From Neostapfia colusana (taxonomy: Eukaryota; Streptophyta; Magnoliopsida; Poales; Poaceae): a stretch of 64,000 nt of DNA. The stretch lies in contig JASWHV010000003.1 of the NCBI GenBank assembly GCA_030760725.1, positions 111,198,153-111,262,152 of the forward strand, in the 5' to 3' direction. Made by a program: the position numbers and the translations under genes. Positions within the stretch are counted from its first letter, which is position 1; each line of letters starts with the position of its first letter. The notes beneath the pieces are model-generated. The model was given only the letters and a program-made list of their open reading frames with translations. It searched no databases and was not told the DNA's origin. Below, one piece after another: positions 60,752 to 64,000 of the stretch.

Positions 60752-63700
60752 CTACTGGACATATGGTACAAACAAGTCGGGAAAATTTAAACGGAGAAAT
60801 TCCTCGCTTTCCCACGTAGCTTCATCAGCGGTGTGGTTGCTCCACAAGACTTTGTAAAATCGCAATGTCCGATTTCTTGTGGCACGAGTCTTCTCGTCAA
60901 TAATCTGTATCGGATACTCAGAATAAGTGAGATCCGGTTAAAGATCCTCAATGTTCTCCATATGAACTACGGTTGGGTACTTAAGACATTTCCGCAGCTG
61001 AGAGACGTGGAAAACATTGTGAATGCCCGAAAGTGACGCCGGTAACTCCAGACGATAGGCCATGGGTCCGCATATTTCAGTGACAGCAAACGGCCCGATG
61101 AATCGCGGAGCAAGCTTTCCCTTCACTCCAAACCGATTAACCCCTTTCATCGGAGAGACACGAAGATAAACATGGTCCCTAATGTCGAAGTGAAGAGGTC
61201 GACGTCTTTTGTCTGCATAACTCTTCTGCCGAGATTGAGCAGCCTTTAAATTGGCTTGAATCACTCGCACTCGTTCCTCGGCTTCATTCACAAGATCAAT
61301 CCCGTAGACCACTCTCTCGCCGGACTCACACCAATTCAGTGGTGTGCGGCACTTCCGGCCATAAAGAGCTTCGTACGGGGCCATCTTGATGCTGGATTGA
61401 TAACCGTTATTATATGAGAATTCTGCTAACGGTAGATGGTCATCCCAATTCTTACCATGATTGATGACACATGCCCGTAGCATATCCTCCAGAATCTGAT
61501 TTATCCTCTCCGTTTGACCATCAGTTTGCGGATGATACGCTGAACTCCGAATTAACTTGGTTCCCAAGGAAGCATGCAGTTGCTCCCAAAATCTGGATAC
61601 GAACAACGCACCTCGGTCAGACACGATGGTGCGGGGAACCCCGTGTAAACACACGATTCTCAAGATGAACAGCTCCGCATACTTCTTTGCCACATATTTA
61701 GTATGGACTGGAATAAAATGAGCGGTCTTGGTCAAACGATCGACGATTACCCAAATAGAATCATGCTTGTTGCTGGTCATGGGTAAACCGACGATGAAGT
61801 CCATACTTATGTCTTCCCACTTCCATGCTGGAACCTTCAGAGGATGAAGTGGTCCCGCTTTCCGCATATGGTCGGCTTTAACCCGCCGACACGTATCACA
61901 CTCGGATACGTACTTCGCAATCTCTCTTTTCATCCGTGTCCACCAGAACTTAGATTTCAAGTCCTGGTACATTTTATTGCTTCCCGGATGAATGGAGTAC
62001 TTGGATAAATGTGCTTCATCCAATATCTTCCTCCGCAATTTCATGTTTCGGGGTACAACTATACGGTTGTTAAACCATAGAGTACCCTCTTCATCCTTGC
62101 GGAACATCTTCAATTCACCGCTGTCCACTCTCCTCCGGATATGAGACATACCTCTGTCTCTCTTCTAAGCCTCTACAATCTCATGTCGGATTGTAGGAAT
62201 AAGAGCGAGGTTGAACAGCGACCCATAGGGAACTAAGCGCAGGCTTGGTTCTCCTTCTTCATGTGCAGCCATGGCTAAATGGTGAACGTGAGCTTTCCGA
62301 CTAAGTGCGTCGGCAACCACATTCGCTTTACCCGGATGGTAATGAATTTCAAGTTCATAGTCCTTGATCAATTCGAGCCATCTTCGCTGCCTCATATTCA
62401 GTTCTTTCTGTGTGAAGATGTACTTCAAGCTTTTGTGGTCAGTGTAGAGATGTACTAGATTGCCTAGTAGATAATGTCTCCACATTTTCAATGCTAAGAC
62501 CACTGCAGCTAGTTCATGGTCGTGCATCGGGTAATTCTGCTCATGACCCCTGAGTTGTCGGGATCCATACGCGACCACACGTCCTTCTTGCATCAACACA
62601 CAACCCAAACCAATGCCGGATGCATCACAATAGACATCAAAATGCTTCGTGGTGTCCGGCTGGGCCAAAACTGGAGCTGTAGTGAGATGCTTCACTAAAG
62701 TTTGAAAAGCTTGTTCACATGAATCGCTCCAATCATATTTGGTGCTTTTCTTCAACAGCTCCGTCATAGGTTTAGCGACTTTGGAGAAGTTTGGAATGAA
62801 TCTCCGGTAGTAACCCGCTAAACCTAGGAAACTCCTCACTTCATGAACAGATGTTGGAGATTTCCAATTCAGCACTTGCTCGATTTTACTTGGGTCCACA
62901 GCAATGCCTTCCGCTGAAATAATATGCCCAAGAAACGGCACTTTGCTGATCCAAAACTCACATTTACTGAACTTTGCATATAGCTTGTGATCCCTCAAGC
63001 GTTGGAGTACAATACGCAAATGTTCAGCGTGTTCTTCATCTGACTTTGAATAGACCAAGATGTCGTCGATGAAAACCACCACGAACTTATCTAACTCCGG
63101 CATGAACACAGAGTTCATGAGATACATAAAGTGAGCCGGAGCATTGGTCAACCCAAAGGACATGACAAGATATTCATAAAGACCATATCTTGTTGAGAAC
63201 GCCGTCTTAGGTACATCTTCTGCCCGGATCTTTATCTGGTGATACCCGGACCGAAGATCCATCTTGGAAAATACCTTAGCACCCACTAGTTGATCGAACA
63301 AAATGTCAATGCGCGGTAGTGGATACTTATTCTTGATAGTGACAGCATTCAGTGGACGATAATCTACGCATAGTCTCGAAGTCTCGTCCTTCTTCTTCAC
63401 GAAGAGTGCGGAACAGCCCCAAGGTGATGAACTTGGGCGTATAAAACCTTTGTCCATGAGGTCATTAAGCTGCTCCTTCAATTCTGCTAGCTCCTTCGGT
63501 GCCATTTTATATGGTCGCCGAGAAATAGGTGTTGTTCCCGGTGCTAGTTCAATCTTGAACTCTACATCACGTTCGGGTGGCATGCCCGGCAAGTCTTCGG
63601 GAAACACATCTGGATATTCACATACCACTGGAATATCCTCAATTTTAGGAGCTTCAATCTGATGCACTGCTGCAACTTGTTGTGATGGATCCACAAGATT

Positions 63701-64000
63701 CAATATGTTGCAACCGTGTATTGGGGAATTCAGTTGGACAGTTCGAGAGCTGATGTCAAAGATAGCTCCATAATGTGTCAACCATGACATCCCCAAGATA
63801 ATATCAATCCTTTGGCCTTTGAGTATGATAAGGCTCGCAGGATAGATGTTTCCACCCAAACATAAGGGTGCCCGAGAGACCATCTCATCTGTTGATATCT
63901 TGCCTCCGGGTGAGCTGATATGAAATGAATGCTTAACTGTGCTAAATGGAAGATTATTCTTCAGCACATAGTCTCTGCTAATAAAATTGTGGGTGGCCCC
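60752..64000 (-). pseudogene. Element E pol (protease end to chromodomain), two stops, runs off the window
   Basis: One frame from the window edge to TAG at 60754-60752. The first residues (GATHNFIS) belong to the protease, so gag and the DSG Asp lie outside. Then come RT (VFIDDILVYS about 63070), RNase H (VYCDASG about 62620), integrase zinc finger (SECDTCRRVK about 61890), DDE core (DFIVGLP, SDRGALFV, HPQTDGQTER) and chromodomain (LWSNHTADEATWE, about 60800-60900). Stops: TAG 62167-62165 between RNase H and integrase, and TAA 60940-60938 before the chromodomain. No frameshift. It is closely related to B and C in pol but has a diverged LTR. Confidence 0.94.

Larger units (their letters stand above)
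56529..64000 (-). mobile_element. Element E: Ty3/gypsy chromovirus, 3' half in window
   Basis: Minus-strand order visible: pol (from beyond 64000 to 60752), polypurine tract (60702-60690), 3' LTR (60689-56529). The left flank ACACG (56524-56528) should be repeated beyond the right edge next to the unseen 5' LTR. It is inserted in the chromodomain region of F. Confidence 0.92.

Overview
This window looks like intergenic heterochromatin of a large plant genome, most likely a grass (inference). I see no host gene, rRNA or tRNA gene. The coding signal is Ty3/gypsy polyprotein sequence (zinc knuckle, DSG protease, FIDD reverse transcriptase, DD35E integrase, chromodomain), with initiator-Met tRNA primer sites (TGGTATCAGAGC), polypurine tracts ending in GGGGGAGGGA, and LTRs of about 3.8-4.2 kb. 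This fits chromoviruses, probably the Tekay/Del branch.

The layout is a set of retrotransposons inserted into one another. On the right: element D (+, non-autonomous; fragments 19469-19539 and 52088-55536) received solo LTR S1 (19540-52087, target duplication GTGCT). S1 received element B (-, 22740-51477, CCCAC). B's 5' LTR received element C (+, 35498-50017, TCGCC). These three duplications are perfect and give the order D, S1, B, C. On the left: a minus-strand LTR H (17271-19468) abuts D. It was probably split by element G (-, 1-2719 and 14555-17270). G's 5' LTR holds a decayed, 5'-truncated element A (+, 2720-14554). A's 3' LTR holds solo LTR S0 (11026-14267). At the right end, a gypsy pol scrap F (55537-56528) is interrupted by element E (-, 56529 to beyond the edge).

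C is the youngest and best preserved: gag-pol is open except for one 1-nt deletion. B keeps one frame through 1508 codons with three stops. E has two stops in the visible part. A has many stops, frameshifts, a filler replacement and an in-frame deletion. G and D share the 5' leader or the 3' polypurine/LTR design but have no visible gag-pol. G instead carries an unrelated ORF directly after the conserved splice acceptor where gag should start.

The most unusual signals are inside the LTRs. (1) Six LTR copies (A, S1, B 5' and 3', C 5' and 3') carry two short coding blocks, separated by about 1.02-1.03 kb, that join in phase through a GC-AG intron and end in a stop. Differences in the first block lie mainly at third codon positions, and the only indel there is one whole codon. 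(2) Inside that intron is a hairpin (CGAGTAG, 7-nt loop, CTACTCG) kept across families despite changed loops, with one G-U wobble and a duplicated version in E. (3) S0 carries about 14 tandem G-box units upstream of a TATA box. All functional statements are inference from sequence alone.
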